Positions 46,420 through 58,764 of a stretch of DNA of 64,000 nt are shown one piece after another (the stretch's first letter is position 1; the number at the start of each line of letters is the position of its first letter). The notes beneath the pieces are model-generated. The model ran no database searches. It was not told the DNA's origin and saw only the letters and a program-made list of their open reading frames with translations. The stretch spans positions 21,093,753 through 21,157,752 of the forward strand of contig NC_090290.1 of NCBI RefSeq assembly GCF_037392515.1, read 5' to 3'. The position numbers and the translations under genes are program-made. The DNA is from Haliotis asinina (lineage: Eukaryota; Mollusca; Gastropoda; Lepetellida; Haliotidae).

Positions 46420-46815
46420 GTGGGCAGTCGAATACCTGTCTACATCAAATAATCGTACACTGACAACATGTCATATCGTTTGCATGCAAGTATGAAGTAT
46501 GTTTGGTCTCCTTGTTAGGTTTGAGATTAGTTGTCATTTGCATGACGAACAACACATCTCGTGGTAAATTGATGTGTCAGAATTGGCTCACGTGGTATTA
46601 TGTTTGTCATATTGACGACTGTCTTCAGGCTATAGGTCTGGGATTATGTTTGTCATATTGACGACTGTCTTCAGGCTACACGTCTGGGATTATGACAGTT
46701 GTTGAACAACCAGAACAAATGATGACTTCGGCCTCAGCATAATACATCTGCTTGTGATGACATCAGTTACCAAGTGGCCAAAGGCGGTGTAATTCGTGTC
46801 CATGAAGCGTGACCA
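46420..46815. repeat. Family F repeat with internal 46-bp duplication
   Basis: Collinear with 58065-58390: GTCATATCGTTTGCATGCAA, TTTGCATGACGAACAACACA, and a GGGATTATG/ACAACCAGAAC block. A perfect tandem of two 46-bp units (46597-46642, 46643-46688; 2-3 differences) occurs here and not in the other copy. Confidence 0.6.
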
Positions 46816-46819
46816 GGTC

Positions 46820-47595
46820 ATGTGATTTTCTACTCGAATTTCACATTAGCATATTGTAACACCACTGGCAGTGTCTTGATCTTGGTCGTAGTCGCATACA
46901 AGAATGAATGTTTTTATTCTCGCTCTGCAAGTATGTGAGATTGAGCGAACAGTTTCCACATGGTCCGACAAACCAGCGGACAGTGTTTGCAATAGTAATT
47001 TGCCAGGCGGCCATAAGGGCCTGCTGCTATGGCCCATGTGGAAAAAGCGAAAAGCTTTGTGTCTCTTTCCTCTGCCCCGCATTATATTCTGCCTGGTTTT
47101 AATTTTGCTAAGGTCCGCCACTCTCTGTCAGGTCTGTGTGAAAAAGCTCCAAACTCCGCACACAAAACGTACCAGAAAAGGTCACCACAAAATATAAAAG
47201 AGAGTAAGTGAGTTGTGCAATTCGAAAATGCGAACATAATTTAAGTTACAATACCGGTATGAATCATTGTCCTAAGATAAATGAAGTGGTAGAAGTTAAC
47301 AACTTATTTTGTGACACCCATGAACATTGTTAAAATGTTGACAACCGATATAATTCTAAGGGAGTAGACACAATGTTTTTAGCCTTGTACGCTACGTTAT
47401 TCCCGTTTTGTCAATTATATACCAAACGTTATACATTCCTCATAAAATGTTAAGCAACGCAAGTTTATAGTTCCATTATATTTTCATTAAACATTTCATT
47501 GAAATTTGCAAATCATGGACTGATGCGATAGAAAGGAGAAACATATATACACACGATGAACAAAATGAAATGAAATGGTAACGAGCAATACCACT
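46820..47595. other. No gene recognised
   Basis: Four short overlapping frames around 46850-47210 lie on both strands, which argues against any being real. 47800-48025 contains a GGCGGCCACATTTAAAGATGG-like segment of unknown origin. Confidence 0.4.
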
Positions 47596-47597
47596 GT

Positions 47598-47792
47598 GAA
47601 TGAGTTCAGCAATACCCCAGCTATATGGAGATGGTCTGCAAATGATCGAGTCTGGACCAGACAATCCGGTGATCAACAGCATGAGCAACGATCTACGCAA
47701 TTGGGAAGCAATGACATGTGTCAACCACGTCAGCGAGAATGACCACCTGATCCCGTCAGTCGCCTGTTACTACAATCAATCCTGTGTAGAGT
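47598..47792 (-). mobile_element. Family A element, 5' part missing
   Basis: GTCTGGACCAGACAATCCGG, GCAATGACATGTGTCAACCA, and CCTGATCCCGTCAGTCGCCT; ends before the GGGTTGCTGAAGG block. Confidence 0.75.
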
Positions 47793-48029
47793 TATGGCGG
47801 ATGTCCTAACCCCCTGTATTTGAAGAGAAAACTGGCGGCCACATTTAAAGATGGCCACCAAAATGGCATTTGGCAAAGTGATCTGAAGGTCCATAAACCA
47901 TTTCTGGACACCTCAGATATTAAGCTAACCAAAAATCATAATCAAATCTGTTCAGCAAATTGGTAATGAAATTTGGTCTGGCACATGTACTATTAAAGTA
48001 CAAGTCGGTTTTGGACAGCAATGCCGTGT

Positions 48030-48345
48030 TCAGTAACGCGAATGACCACCGTCATCCAAAACATAAGCTTCTACGCGTTTGTGCATTGAACAAATGAACC
48101 TTTAAAGCTGCTGTTGTGGAATGCCCTGCCATCTGTCTGTAACGCCTGTTCAAGTTCATCCAGAGTTATTGGGTGAATACAGAGACCGAAAACTCTTTCA
48201 GTGATGCCCAAGGCATGTCCAATGGGATTAAGATCAGATGACCTTGCAGTCCATACATGTGATGATGTTGATCTTAACATCATTAGCAACTCCTTCTCGG
48301 GCATTTTCATCCATGGACTGACATTATCATCCATATACAAGAGTC
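48030..48345 (-). pseudogene. Tc1-like transposase remnant (C-terminal end), frameshifted
   Basis: The minus-strand frame gives MDDN, then TARSSDLNPIGHA and TLDELEQALQTDGRAF, matching the end of Tc1 transposases (DDN ... SPDLNPIEH ... ELEQAL). In NPIGH the usual catalytic glutamate is glycine. The frame stops at 48071, but another frame continues with MHKRVEAYVLDDGGHSRY and a stop at 48030, a typical Tc1 C-terminus, so a frameshift lies near 48090. No N-terminal DNA-binding part or terminal inverted repeat was found; the fragment is inactive. The tandem array beginning at 48421 follows on the upstream side. Confidence 0.8.
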
Positions 48346-48420
48346 ATCAGATGGTGACATACCCCCCGGTTCTCACATATTTGAAAGCACAAATCATCTG
48401 ACCGTTGATGTTTTTTTTCG

Positions 48421-49316
48421 GACTAAGTTTGAATCGTGTCCAAGGAAATCATGAAAAATATAAATGCCATATATATGTTAACAGCAAAAAGCGCCAATTC
48501 AAGAACTGTCTGATGTATCTGCTAAGATCTGTTGAAAGACATGAAATGATTTTCGGGTTGTGCTCCGGAAACGAAACCCATCCTTCCATTTTCAGACTAA
48601 GTCAGAATTGTTTCCATGGAAACCGGGAAAAAGGAAAAATGCCAAAACCTTGTAAATAGCACAAGACACCACTTTAGGGTCTGTCTCACATATCTGCCAA
48701 CTTTTGCAGAAAGGTATTAAGAAGTTTTTGAGTTATGCTCCGGAAACGAAGCGCATCACTCCATTTTGAGAGTAAGTCCGAATTGTTTCCATGGAACATG
48801 GAAAATGATAAATCACAGAAACACGTAAATAGCAAAAGGCACAACTGTGAGGTCTGTCACACATATCTACCAAATTTTGATGACAGATATTAGGAAGTTT
48901 TTGAGCTGTGCGCTGGAAAGGAAACACACCTCTCTTTTGAGACTAAGTCCAAAACGTTTCTAAGGAAACCGAGGAAAAAATAAACCACAAAAACCTGTAA
49001 ATATCAAAGGCGCCACTTGAGGTTCTGACTGGTATATCTACGAAGTTTTGCAGAAAGTTTTTGAGTTATGCTCCAGAAACAAAGCCCACCTCATCATTAG
49101 ACTAAGACCAAAACGTTCCATGTAAAATAATAGATAAATGAAAATAAAAATAAAATAAAAATAAAAGTGCCAAAAAATCTGTAAATAGCAAAAGGAGCAA
49201 CCATAGCTTTTGATTATTGTATCTATTAAGTTTGGTCTAAAAATATTGAACGGTTTTTGAGTTACGCCCCGGAAAGAAAATGATTACGGGCCAACGGACG
49301 GACAGACAGACGAGGC
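48421..49316. repeat. Tandem array of about 170-bp units ending in a tetranucleotide microsatellite
   Basis: Five diverged units start at the recurring GACTAAGTC-like word at about 48421, 48595, 48770, 48941 and 49100 (spacings 174, 175, 171, 159). Shared inner blocks are TTGTTTCCATGGAAACC, GTAAATAGCAAAAGG, and TTTTTGAGTTATGCTCCGG. The last unit carries an AAAAT-type insertion (about 49137-49166), and the array stops at ACGGACGGACAGACAGACG. A few tandem cores of about 160 bp followed by a tetranucleotide run recall Helitron-related pearl-type elements of bivalves; that link is inference. Confidence 0.85.
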
Positions 49317-49592
49317 GTCGACTATTATAATGATGTCAGAGCCATGATGTTGTACCACAGGAATGATCACATATAGGTGTCAGGTGTGACTGGTTGTTTT
49401 CTAGTGATGTTATCAGTGTTATCAGATAAATCACGTTGACAGTCACGTAAGGTTATGTATTCATAGAACATTTACCTTTCAGTAACATTCCGGCAAGAAT
49501 CGCTTTCGAGATCGGTAAATACATTAAACTGAAAATACGTGTTGCTTGATTTTTTGTGAGGAGTATATATTCTTGGTTAATGCCGTTGTGAC

Positions 49593-49720
49593 TGACGGCA
49601 ACAGTCAAAAAATGCCCATTGTTGGATTGAGGTTAAAGGCAGTGAATCGCTTGAAGCCATTTCATGATGGAGCCAACCCAGACGGTATGCTGAAGACGCT
49701 CACCCGAAAAATCATCCATT
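49593..49720. repeat. Short dispersed repeat shared with 55.1 kb
   Basis: CCCATTGTTGGATTGAGGTT, GATGGAGCCAACCC, and GAAGACGCTCACCCG match 55089-55222 in order. The plus-strand frame through it has no recognisable protein. Confidence 0.5.
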
Positions 49721-49724
49721 TTGC

Positions 49725-51790
49725 TAATGACGAAGATATCTAGCGCCAAGCGAAATTGGCTTCAAGAGCCACATCGTATTCCAGTTACAGAGATATTTTA
49801 CGACATAGGAAGAGCTGTACAGCAATCTTTGATTTGCATAGTGAAGTATTTCGTATGAGTAGAGGTAAAAACAGTACCGTCATATAACCTAAACACTTAT
49901 AACTGTGGGATATAACTCTTGAGCAAACCAGGAGACTTGATGGCTGAACCTGTAAAACTCAGTATGTGAAGCATATGCGTCTAAATTGAAGTCGCGACCA
50001 ATCCCCTCGCCAGTGATAAATCCGGTGTTAGAAATCAATTTTGGCGTCAGAACTGTTAGCCAAATACAGCTTAAAGCGAGGTAAAAGTAATGCTGTTTGT
50101 AAAGGGTTTAAATTAAACTGAAATCTAAATGGGTAAAAAAATAGTTTTAAATTTAGAAACTCCAGAAATGACGAGCCACGAGTCTGCAAGCTGGAAACAA
50201 TTTCAAGGGGCATATAAGATGCAGAGAATAGTTCTAAATGTCATTATGGACCAATTGTTGTGATATAAAACGACATTTGCGTGATATGACTAATACCTTT
50301 GTGGTTTATGATCACCAAGCTCAATCACTAATCATGTGATATGGGCATCTTTGTACAGGAACATCGCTGCATGCAGTGTGTGTGACTGCCTGTACGCTGC
50401 CGGAATAGTACCAGATTATGGAATTACTTTCTCGTAGTTTAACATTACTTACCCAACTCATGATTACTCAAGATTAGGAATGTTTTGGGTTTCGTCTAAC
50501 CTTTAGCACTTGGGTGACAAATACCGTACCCTGTATCACGTATTTTACCATAACATGGCTAAGGTACTTATTATTTCTCAGGCAAACGTTTTGTAGTCTT
50601 ACCACAAAAAGGGTCTGGAATATTATTTTCCACAGCTGTCGATGTTTAACAAAGAACTGATTCAAACTGCAGTTGTATAACGACAGTAGGTCGACGTCAT
50701 ATCAAGACTTTAATAGATCTAGTTTTCGTCGCAAGGTGACTCAAAATGATTTCTGTTGAAATCAAAATTAAACTATACATCGATTTAATGTTCAACGCCG
50801 CTCTGTGCAATAATCAAGACAACGGTCTGTGTAGACTAGACAATCCAACTGTTGACATCATGATCTGCGCCACTGACATTCAAGGTTGTTGCAACAGCCA
50901 CACTATCCCTGTTTATCTTGGAACAGAACGGCAAATCAAGTGGCTGATGACCATAATAATCTATCTGCTGTATAAACAAGTAAATACTGGGCACATACTC
51001 AATGTTGATTAATAAATCACAATGTCTTTGCGATATTAGCGGGGGTGCGGAATCGGTCAACTCAGGACAGCAAGGCAGCATTTTGCATTAAAATTATTGA
51101 TGCGATATAAAGAGGATCAGTAAAGTTGAACAAATACGTTTTGCAGGTGCACACTTATTCTACTTTTCTGCATATTTTTTAATGTGTATGTGCACAAGGC
51201 CATATTGATATTAAAATCACTTTTTTCTTGTATGGTTCAAAGTTGAAGATGTTGGAGAGATTACGAAGACCATGGAGACAATAGACATTGATACACAGCA
51301 AAAATGAGAAAAAGGCATCCAGTAACACTGGACATGAAGGCAGAAGGTGCAGATAATACCTTCATTACGACACATGCCAACTGTGTCTTTTTCGGATACC
51401 TTGCCGCTCCAGCGTGGTGTCAACAATCTCGCGAACATGATACTTCTAATATGATCTATGGCTTATTAACAGAGAAAAACGGATATATATCAATACACTC
51501 CAGGGCTTTCAGATGTCACCGTTGCTGGTCAACTGGAATGTGGACACTTGGTATTGTCCAAAACGAAACTATAGCCACAATTTGAGAAGAAATACTGAAA
51601 CACAAATGGTGGTACATATTGAATCATATTCACGTGACGGAACCAAGTTATGGAGTCAAGCCCCTGACATGAGCCTTGACGCGAGTTTTTGTTGATGAAG
51701 ATACATCATTACTAGACGATAACTTTTTATGTGGGTTTGCTATTGGATTTATCATTGACAAGTGTTGGGTTTTACTACAGTGACATTTAC
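49725..51790. other. No gene; weak dispersed-repeat fragments
   Basis: 51425-51545 resembles 57290-57415 and 60100-60140 (CAATACACTCCAGGGC, GTTGCTGGTCAACTGGAA-type words), suggesting another low-copy repeat. No coding feature recognised. Confidence 0.35.
50798..50885 (-). mobile_element. Family A element remnant
   Basis: TAGACTAGACAATCCAACTG and TTGACATCATGATCTGCGCC resemble the inner blocks; strongly decayed. Confidence 0.35.
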
Positions 51791-51796
51791 AGGCGT

Positions 51797-51940
51797 ACAT
51801 GTTCCCTGGGCCCAAAGGGTGACTGGGCCATAAACAAACATCGAGGGTCCATCAACCCATGGGCCTCGAGGGACAAGTGAACAACGTATTTATTTTAGCT
51901 TAGTGTTAATTTTTAACTGTTTTAAGCACTTTTACAAAAC
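51797..51940 (+). mobile_element. Partial relative of the 7.2-kb fold-back element
   Basis: Matches the right arm and following flank of the element at 7172-7312: GCCATAAACAAACATCGAGG, then GGCCTCGAGGGACAAGTGAA and ACGTATTTATTTTA. The left arm is reduced to GTTCCCTGGGCCC, so it no longer forms the long hairpin. Confidence 0.7.
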
Positions 51941-51944
51941 CTTT

Positions 51945-52790
51945 TGTGGCCATCGCTAGATTGTGCTGACGACAGGAAAACTAGATTTGAGTTATCTCCC
52001 TTCCATCAGTTTGCATTTGCAAACATGGGTAATTCCCGTACTTCATACGTGATTCAATATTATTCGAGATAAACAATTACAATCGTGAAGTACCTAATGA
52101 GTTCGACATCCCCATACATATGAAATGTAAGCTTGTAAGTGGGATGCGGTGAAAATAACACGATCTGACGCCCGATCGAGATGTATAGTCAACGGTATAT
52201 GGTTGAAGACAATGCATTCGTCCTTGCTGAGAAGCGGTGTTTCATCGCGGAAACACACAAAAAAACCCAAAACATTAAGTACATTGAAATAGGTCTTGCT
52301 TACTACAGTAACAGAACTATTTGCATCTGTTAATTTGCTTTCTCTGTTCAGCCTTCTGTTGAGACATGGCTGATGTTTGCGCTGTTTTGTGGACTTGAAA
52401 GGATCATTTAAGATAGAAATATCTATTTGGTATTCACGATGAGTGAACACCTGACGTGACACATTGTCTGGAAGACTGAGATAAAAGGTGGCTGAATTTA
52501 ATTCAAGTCACTGAACTTACTGTCCGCATCAGAAGCAATTGATTTGGTAACTATCACAATGTTCATTTTACCTACAGCCTAGACGCATGTCAAAAGTCAA
52601 TAGGAATTGTTTATTTTATTGCTAGCTTTTCACACACCAGAATGGTCTTGTAGATATTGGCATACAATTTCAGTTGTGCTCCAGCTGGTCCAATATCGTA
52701 TCTGTTAATTGTTGCGTACATAAGTCCCAAAACATTCGATATAAATTTAAGTCTACCGAGCTTTTTAATCGTAGTATTATTATTCTTGAT
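51945..52790. other. No gene recognised
   Basis: A minus-strand frame of 122 codons (52094-52462) is the longest unexplained one here; it has no recognisable motif. Confidence 0.4.
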
Positions 52791-52794
52791 AGTT

Positions 52795-53050
52795 TAATTT
52801 TGGCCTGCATTCCTTACGCTCGCCAGCTGCTGAAGGGATGATGTAAATCCAACTAGGGTCCAGTCGGGTGGCAAAGGTACTGTAAGTCCCCATCGTCCCT
52901 AGAGTGGTGATCTACCTTCAGTAGTGTATCTGTGATAATCTAGTTGTTTTACTGCCCTTCGTTTCCATTCACTTGTATGTATAATATTAATGGTTTTCGT
53001 CACGATATGGTTGAAATATTGCCGATATGACGTTAAATACTCACTCACTC
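52795..53050 (+). mobile_element. Family B LINE 3' end
   Basis: CCAGCTGCTGAAGGGATGAT, GGTGATCTACCTTCAGTAGT, and CACGATATGGTTGAAATATT followed by ACTCACTCAC. An internal deletion removes the usual GGCGATCTATAGCC part. Confidence 0.8.
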
Positions 53051-53054
53051 CGTT

Positions 53055-54490
53055 AGTGCTGTTCACCGTTATTCACACACTTATGGTATAGCTGTTCTTT
53101 ACTTGTTTTATCCTCTTATGCTCTGCAGCAGGGGGAATGACAACTATCCCCCTTTGACAACCTTTTGGTTTGACGCGGTAAGTGGGATCATTTTCTGATG
53201 CCCAGTAATATTTTAGCTCTTCCTTATTTTGAAAATGTTTTTGAGCTTGTCACTGTTATCATGATCTATACTACAACGATAAAAAAGGAAGACGTTGCAA
53301 TCCGTTATTCAGTTGTCACCTGTTTCAACAAGGTAACACTTCGCTCAGGAACTACAGTGTTTTCCCTCACCATCATTAATAACTACTGTAAGCAAGGACT
53401 CGTCAAATGAGTCCATGACAAATGGCAATATACTGATATAGAAAATAAATAAACTAATCATCAAAGGGAGAGGCTCGTGCTTGTCCTTTAACTAATTATA
53501 TACAAAACGCTTACCTCACCCATACGAAATCTATGCTTAAGGCAGAGTAGATAGACAAAAACTTCGACCATAACATAGGCACGTGTTTATGAATCACTTC
53601 CCAAATTGTGATAATAGCAGATGGTCTCAAAAAGTGTGCGTGCCCTCCCAATCAGTAACACACTTCGTGAACATTGCCGGCTCGCTCTTCGCCTGAACAC
53701 TGCATGGCACTAGTCGAAATTGGAAATTGCATTTAAAAGTCATATCTCAGAGTGATCAAGCAATTTCCTTCAGGAGTAGGACACTCTTTGGTTAAAAAGG
53801 CATTGTCGATTTTTCCTGAAAAGAGTGTAATACCCTGGGCATATAGACACATTTTTAAGGAGAAATAGGATGAATTCAATAGGTTAAGTGATGACCTTAA
53901 AATGAGGTCTTTGGTCTCATTACATCTTCGCTAGGATCACTTTTGCCAACCACCCAAAAATCAACATCGCTAATATTTACAGGAATTTTATAAAATGGAA
54001 ACGACACCGCCAGGAACTCGCCTTTCAGTCAATAATGACTTTAAATAATCTGGTTCAATACCCTAGGAAAGCCAAATAATGCACGATGCTGTTCATCGGT
54101 TACAGAATTGATGTTCTCTGACACATTAGTAATGGATACTTTGACAAATGAAATATTCCTTTGATTCTGCTTGACTTTTGACATTTAACAGGTATTTTAA
54201 AAGTGTTTGATCTTGATTTCAATGAAATGCACATCACAAGTCATGAGGTTATTTTTACTTTAAGCCATCTCAAACAGTTTTCTTAAGTATATTGCAGCAT
54301 TTGAAAATACATCAGTCTGCCTGCCTCTCCGTCAACGATTGACTTATATAACCGATGCCTGACCGCTTACCATGTTACATTCAGCATAACTGTAAGGTAC
54401 GAAAGCTACGAGAATAGAAAAGAGATCTTAGGCTGTCCAGAGGTTTGTAAAACGGAACCCAGACCTTCCCATCTATCAGAAGAGATGAAC
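53055..54490. other. No gene recognised
   Basis: Nothing identified; 54575-55085 is likewise empty apart from a CCGAAACG direct repeat near 55050-55085. Confidence 0.5.
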
Positions 54491-54491
54491 G

Positions 54492-54569
54492 GTGATTCAC
54501 CTGTGAATAGAAGACAGGTTTTCAGCATCGGGATGATCTAACACTTTAACCACTAACCTACCGACCCAC
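54492..54569 (-). mobile_element. tRNA-like SINE head
   Basis: The complement reads GTGGGTCGGTAGGTTAGTGG then TTAAAGTGTT, an A-box-type tRNA head. The B-box side (GAAAACCTGTC) is decayed and no family tail follows. Confidence 0.45.
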
Positions 54570-55088
54570 TCATTCTATCCTGAACTTGCCTCTTTTCCGG
54601 GAGAAAATCAACTCCACTACAGTCCGCTGATTCTACACCATCGACGTCTCTACTTTCACTTTTGAGAGTCAAGACTTAACAAAATGGGATTCTATCATTG
54701 GCGGATAAAACTTTTTGTTTGATACGTCAGTAATTCACAGAATTTCTTGACTGAAATTGATCATTTTGGGAACGGTTTTCAAAACATTTCATTGTTTTAG
54801 AGATAAAATAGTTCTCCAAGTGCACTGTTTGTTTAAATGGGCGCTTGTACATCATTTGACCTGTCCGTTTGCGATTGCATCATTTGCCAAGTAGCCCAAT
54901 ACACTGTATTTCGCTGTGCTGAGTTGTGTTCCTGAAACGTGACATAAACCTATGAGTGTGGATTTGATTTTCAGATTAGCACCACTGACACTCTTGAACA
55001 CAAACGATATTAGTGGGCTGTGGGAAAATCAAAATCACAATATATACAAAATCCGAAACGTTCTGACACAAAATCCGAAACGGTCTGA

Positions 55089-55222
55089 CAGATGACAACA
55101 GTTAAAAACCCATTGTTAGATTGGGGTATCATTAAACAAACCACTAGCCATCAGACGATAGAGCCAAACCTGTTAAGAATGCTGAAATCAGCCGCGTAAA
55201 GACGCTCACTCGTAATATAAAT
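55089..55222. repeat. Short dispersed repeat shared with 49.6 kb
   Basis: CCCATTGTTAGATTGGGGTA, GATAGAGCCAAACC, and AAAGACGCTCACTCG, collinear with 49593-49720. Confidence 0.5.
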
Positions 55223-55930
55223 GTGAATATTGCAGCCATGTCGTGACTAATTCAGGTTATAAATATATTAACAGTTTGTAAACATCTGTCAACGAAAGAC
55301 AGTAAAACAACTAAATTATCACTGTTATAAATATACAACTAGTAGCTGAATCTAATATATTTTAACTATACATTATAATACAGTATAAGAATAGGCTATA
55401 GATTACCAACGACTGAAAGTATAACACCATTACTAGAGTGGGTGAATGAGTGAGTTTAGTTTTACGCCGCACTCAGCAATATTACATATACATGGCGGTG
55501 GTCTGCAAAGAATCGAGTCAGGACCAGGTAATCCAATGAACATCGACCTGCGCAATTCGGAACCGATGACATGTGTCAACCAAGTCAGCGACCCTGACCG
55601 CCCGGTCCCGTTAGTCGCCTCTCACGACAAGCATAGTCCCCTTTTATAGAAAGCCTGGGTTGCTGAAAGCCTATTCTACCGCGGACCTTCACCGGTTTAA
55701 CCTTGCGGACTTGCAGTACATTAGCTTCCTGCATGGGCCATAGCTGGACTTACACCATCCCCTCAGTCGTTAGCAATTTAGACACATCTAGCTATACATT
55801 TCGAAGGACACCTTTACCAAGATAAAATTAGCAACTAAGATTGTTAGTGTCTGTTCCCTCAAAGGGGGTTGAAGTATTGCATAATTATTGTCCTCCTGAA
55901 AGGGTATGTACGTCCTTGCAACTCAAAGTC
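55218..55930 (-). mobile_element. Family B LINE 3' end, interrupted by a family A element
   Basis: Two halves of one copy (about 55218-55436 and 55698-55930) surround the family A element at 55437-55697. The right half keeps the 3' UTR block TTCCCTCAAAGGGGGTTGAA that also occurs in the longest copy near 4055. Confidence 0.75.
55437..55697 (-). mobile_element. Family A element inserted in a LINE tail
   Basis: Full set of family blocks (GATGACATGTGTCAACCAAG, GGTCCCGTTAGTCGCCTCTC, GGTTGCTGAAAGCCTATTCT). It interrupts the family B copy at 55218-55930, so it is the younger insertion. No obvious target-site duplication. Confidence 0.85.
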
Positions 55931-55959
55931 AGTTTTGCTCTACCATACTTTTAATCATA

Positions 55960-56252
55960 GTATATTTGGTATTTTAATATTTGCTTAAACGCAGCACAAT
56001 CGCCAGCAGCTGAAGAAATGGTGTAAATCCAGCTTGGGTCCATGCAGGTAGCAAAGGTACTGTAAGTATTGTGGCGATCTATATTCAGTTGTTGGCGATC
56101 TATAGCATGTTTTTGTATTGATTGTCCAAATAGCGATTTTAGTTTTAACTTGTTATTATTATTATTTATAATATACACAAATGTTTTAATGTAAAATATG
56201 TTCTCGTCACGATATGCTTGAAACACTGCCGTTGTGACGTTAAATATGAACT
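55960..56252 (+). mobile_element. Family B LINE 3' end, inverted relative to the neighbour
   Basis: CGCCAGCAGCTGAAGAAATG, GCAAAGGTACTGTAAGTATT, and CACGATATGCTTGAAACACT, with a short CTCACT tail. With the copy at 55218-55930 it forms an inverted pair 30 bp apart. Confidence 0.8.
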
Positions 56253-56254
56253 CA

Positions 56255-58060
56255 CTATATGCAAGAAGGCCACATTGACATGTTTCATCAAGGTCAACAT
56301 TGTGAGGTTTTTAAGGTTGCAGACTCTACATGTAGAGTGATGTCTGCGACAAAGAACGAACGTCATTGCATACCGCTCAATTCAGTTTTTTGTTGTTTTG
56401 AGAAAAGAAATAATGTTCGTTGTCTGCCTCAGTATCATTAACAATACAGTAGATCTGATTTAAACAACCATATATTCCGACAACGTCTCCTTTTATTTAT
56501 ATGGTGATATGCAAACGAGGCATTTATATATGTATCGGTATTTTTCTTGTATGGTTAAAGACTGTATACTGTACAATCTTCAAAGAGATGTTCCTGGAAC
56601 AAATAACCAACGTTATTCAATGTTGTTGGATCCAATGGATCTTCTCTTGAAAACTAACTGATGAATATTTCCATATGCATGTGCCATTTTATTGCTTTGA
56701 TGTGAAGCGTCTTAGAAAAGGCATTGAGACAAATGCATGGCTTCTTCTTTATATGGAAATTTAGAAATTTCTTTGTTCTAAAATATATACATTATTGTCC
56801 ACAATAAACCTGACAAACATTACTTAATGTATCAGTATAAGGGGTATTAAGTATAACATACCTAACTTAAAGGAATGCCAATCAAAATCAGCAATACTCC
56901 AATGAACTATCCATTAAAAGAAGTACATCATGATCGAAACACGTATGTGTAAGACGTTTTATGCTCATTCGTGCATGAGGAAAATGCTACAATTTATACA
57001 TATAGGTACCTAATGACAGTATTTACATATCAAATGACCTGTGCATTGATGTGGGCAACGTACATCACAACGCTTTTCACGACCAGTATTATTGATATAT
57101 GTCTTCCGTCATCATAATCACGAAGACAAGACAAAAAACATCCAGCCATTGGAACACAAACAAGTACGAAAATCGTCAAAATTAAAACTGGACAGAAAGA
57201 AGGTCCAGACACCAGACTGACTAGCTTTTCTGACGTATACGTCTTCACTGTGGCACCCGTTGCCTAGGCTGTGTGTGCTTTAATGATACCTGAACACTCA
57301 AATGATATTTCTGTGGGTTTTCTGGTCCTCATTAGAAGAGAACAATGGATACATTTCTATACATTCCAAGACATCAGAAAGAGGTAGGTGTTGCTGGTTC
57401 GTTCCAGTTAACTCTCGCAAAACTTCCCACGGAAAGTAAAAAACAATTGATGAAAGTTTGTTAAGTATCCTTTTTGTCGTTTGGAGACAAACGTTATGAA
57501 ACTTTTGTAGTTTGTAGTAATTTATTTATGTTTAATGGTCTGGTGTTTTCATTACATTCTGCTTTGATATGAATGTTAGATCATGAACCGATGTTGGAGT
57601 TAGTTTGTGATTCCTCGGAATCATTTTGACCACAACAGAGTTACATAACTCTCATATTGTCTCATATTGCAGATAATCGTGAACATTTCATAATCTGGAA
57701 AATAATAATAATGAAGCCACAGAAGTGAAACACTTATAAAACCATATTACATTAATAATCAATAAGTGGGCATATTCAAGAACTTCATATCGAAATGTGG
57801 AATACTCATGGGAAATGTAGCTATGTTTGTACATGTATCATGACCATTAATAGGTACTTGTGTACCCTTACAGCTGCAATGGGAAATATCAGATGTAGCA
57901 TGTTCAGTGATCTGTCACTCTGGGCCATTTAAGTAAGTGCCCATCTACCTGCACTACACAAAGGAATGAGTAAAGGAAGTGAGCGTGAAGTGAAAGGGTT
58001 AATTTCCTATGTTTTGCTAAAATTCTTATATTGTCGTATACTTATATACTTAGAGACGTA
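56255..58060. other. No gene recognised
   Basis: Only short frames. 57290-57415 belongs to the weak repeat shared with 51.4 kb. Confidence 0.45.
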
Positions 58061-58064
58061 AGTC

Positions 58065-58390
58065 GTCATCAAGAGACTTGTCCACACCAACTATGTGATA
58101 CTGACATGTCATATCATTTGCATGCAAGTATCAACAGTGTGCCCTCCTTGTCAGGTCTGAAATACGTTGCTATTCGCATGACAAACATCACAGCTTGTGG
58201 CAAATGGAAGTAGCAGAAGTGTCTGATGTGACAGAATATATGACTTCAGGCGATATCTCTGGGATTGTGGCAATCGTCACACAGCCAGAATGGATGACTT
58301 TGGCAGAATACAAGGGCATGCAAGGGCACCACTTGAAAGATAGCTAAAATCGTTGCAATTCAGTGTATTGCACAGGTGTCACATGATCAT
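58065..58390. repeat. Family F repeat, second copy
   Basis: GTCATATCATTTGCATGCAA, ATTCGCATGACAAACATCAC, TTCAGGCGATATCTCTGGGA, CACAGCCAGAATGGATGACT. Single-unit version of the region duplicated at 46597. Confidence 0.6.
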
Positions 58391-58764
58391 CTTTGTCCAA
58401 CATCGCACCACGCCGTCGACTGAAGCACCGTTCAAAGAACTCTTTGACAAAACTCACTGGTCAAAGTCATTTAATATTCATTTCTCAGCGACATATTACA
58501 GTATATCAGAAACATGTCTTCAGATTTGTGGTCATATTTCCCTAACAATAACAATTGTTTACAGCTGTTAAAGTAACGTTTTTGGTACTGATCATCATGC
58601 GTGTCAAAACGGCATTGTTGCAGTGTAAAACATCGGTTACTTCTTTCAGTGTCATGACCAAGGTAGTGATTATGACAGGACCATCCACGGAACAAGGACC
58701 TCTCGTCATCTACCTTGTCCGACGTATTAACTGGATCTGACATGCTTAGACATAGGTTTCGACA

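Noticed and set aside
52094..52462. 122-codon minus-strand frame
   Set aside because: No recognisable motif or context; chance frames of this length are expected in 64 kb.
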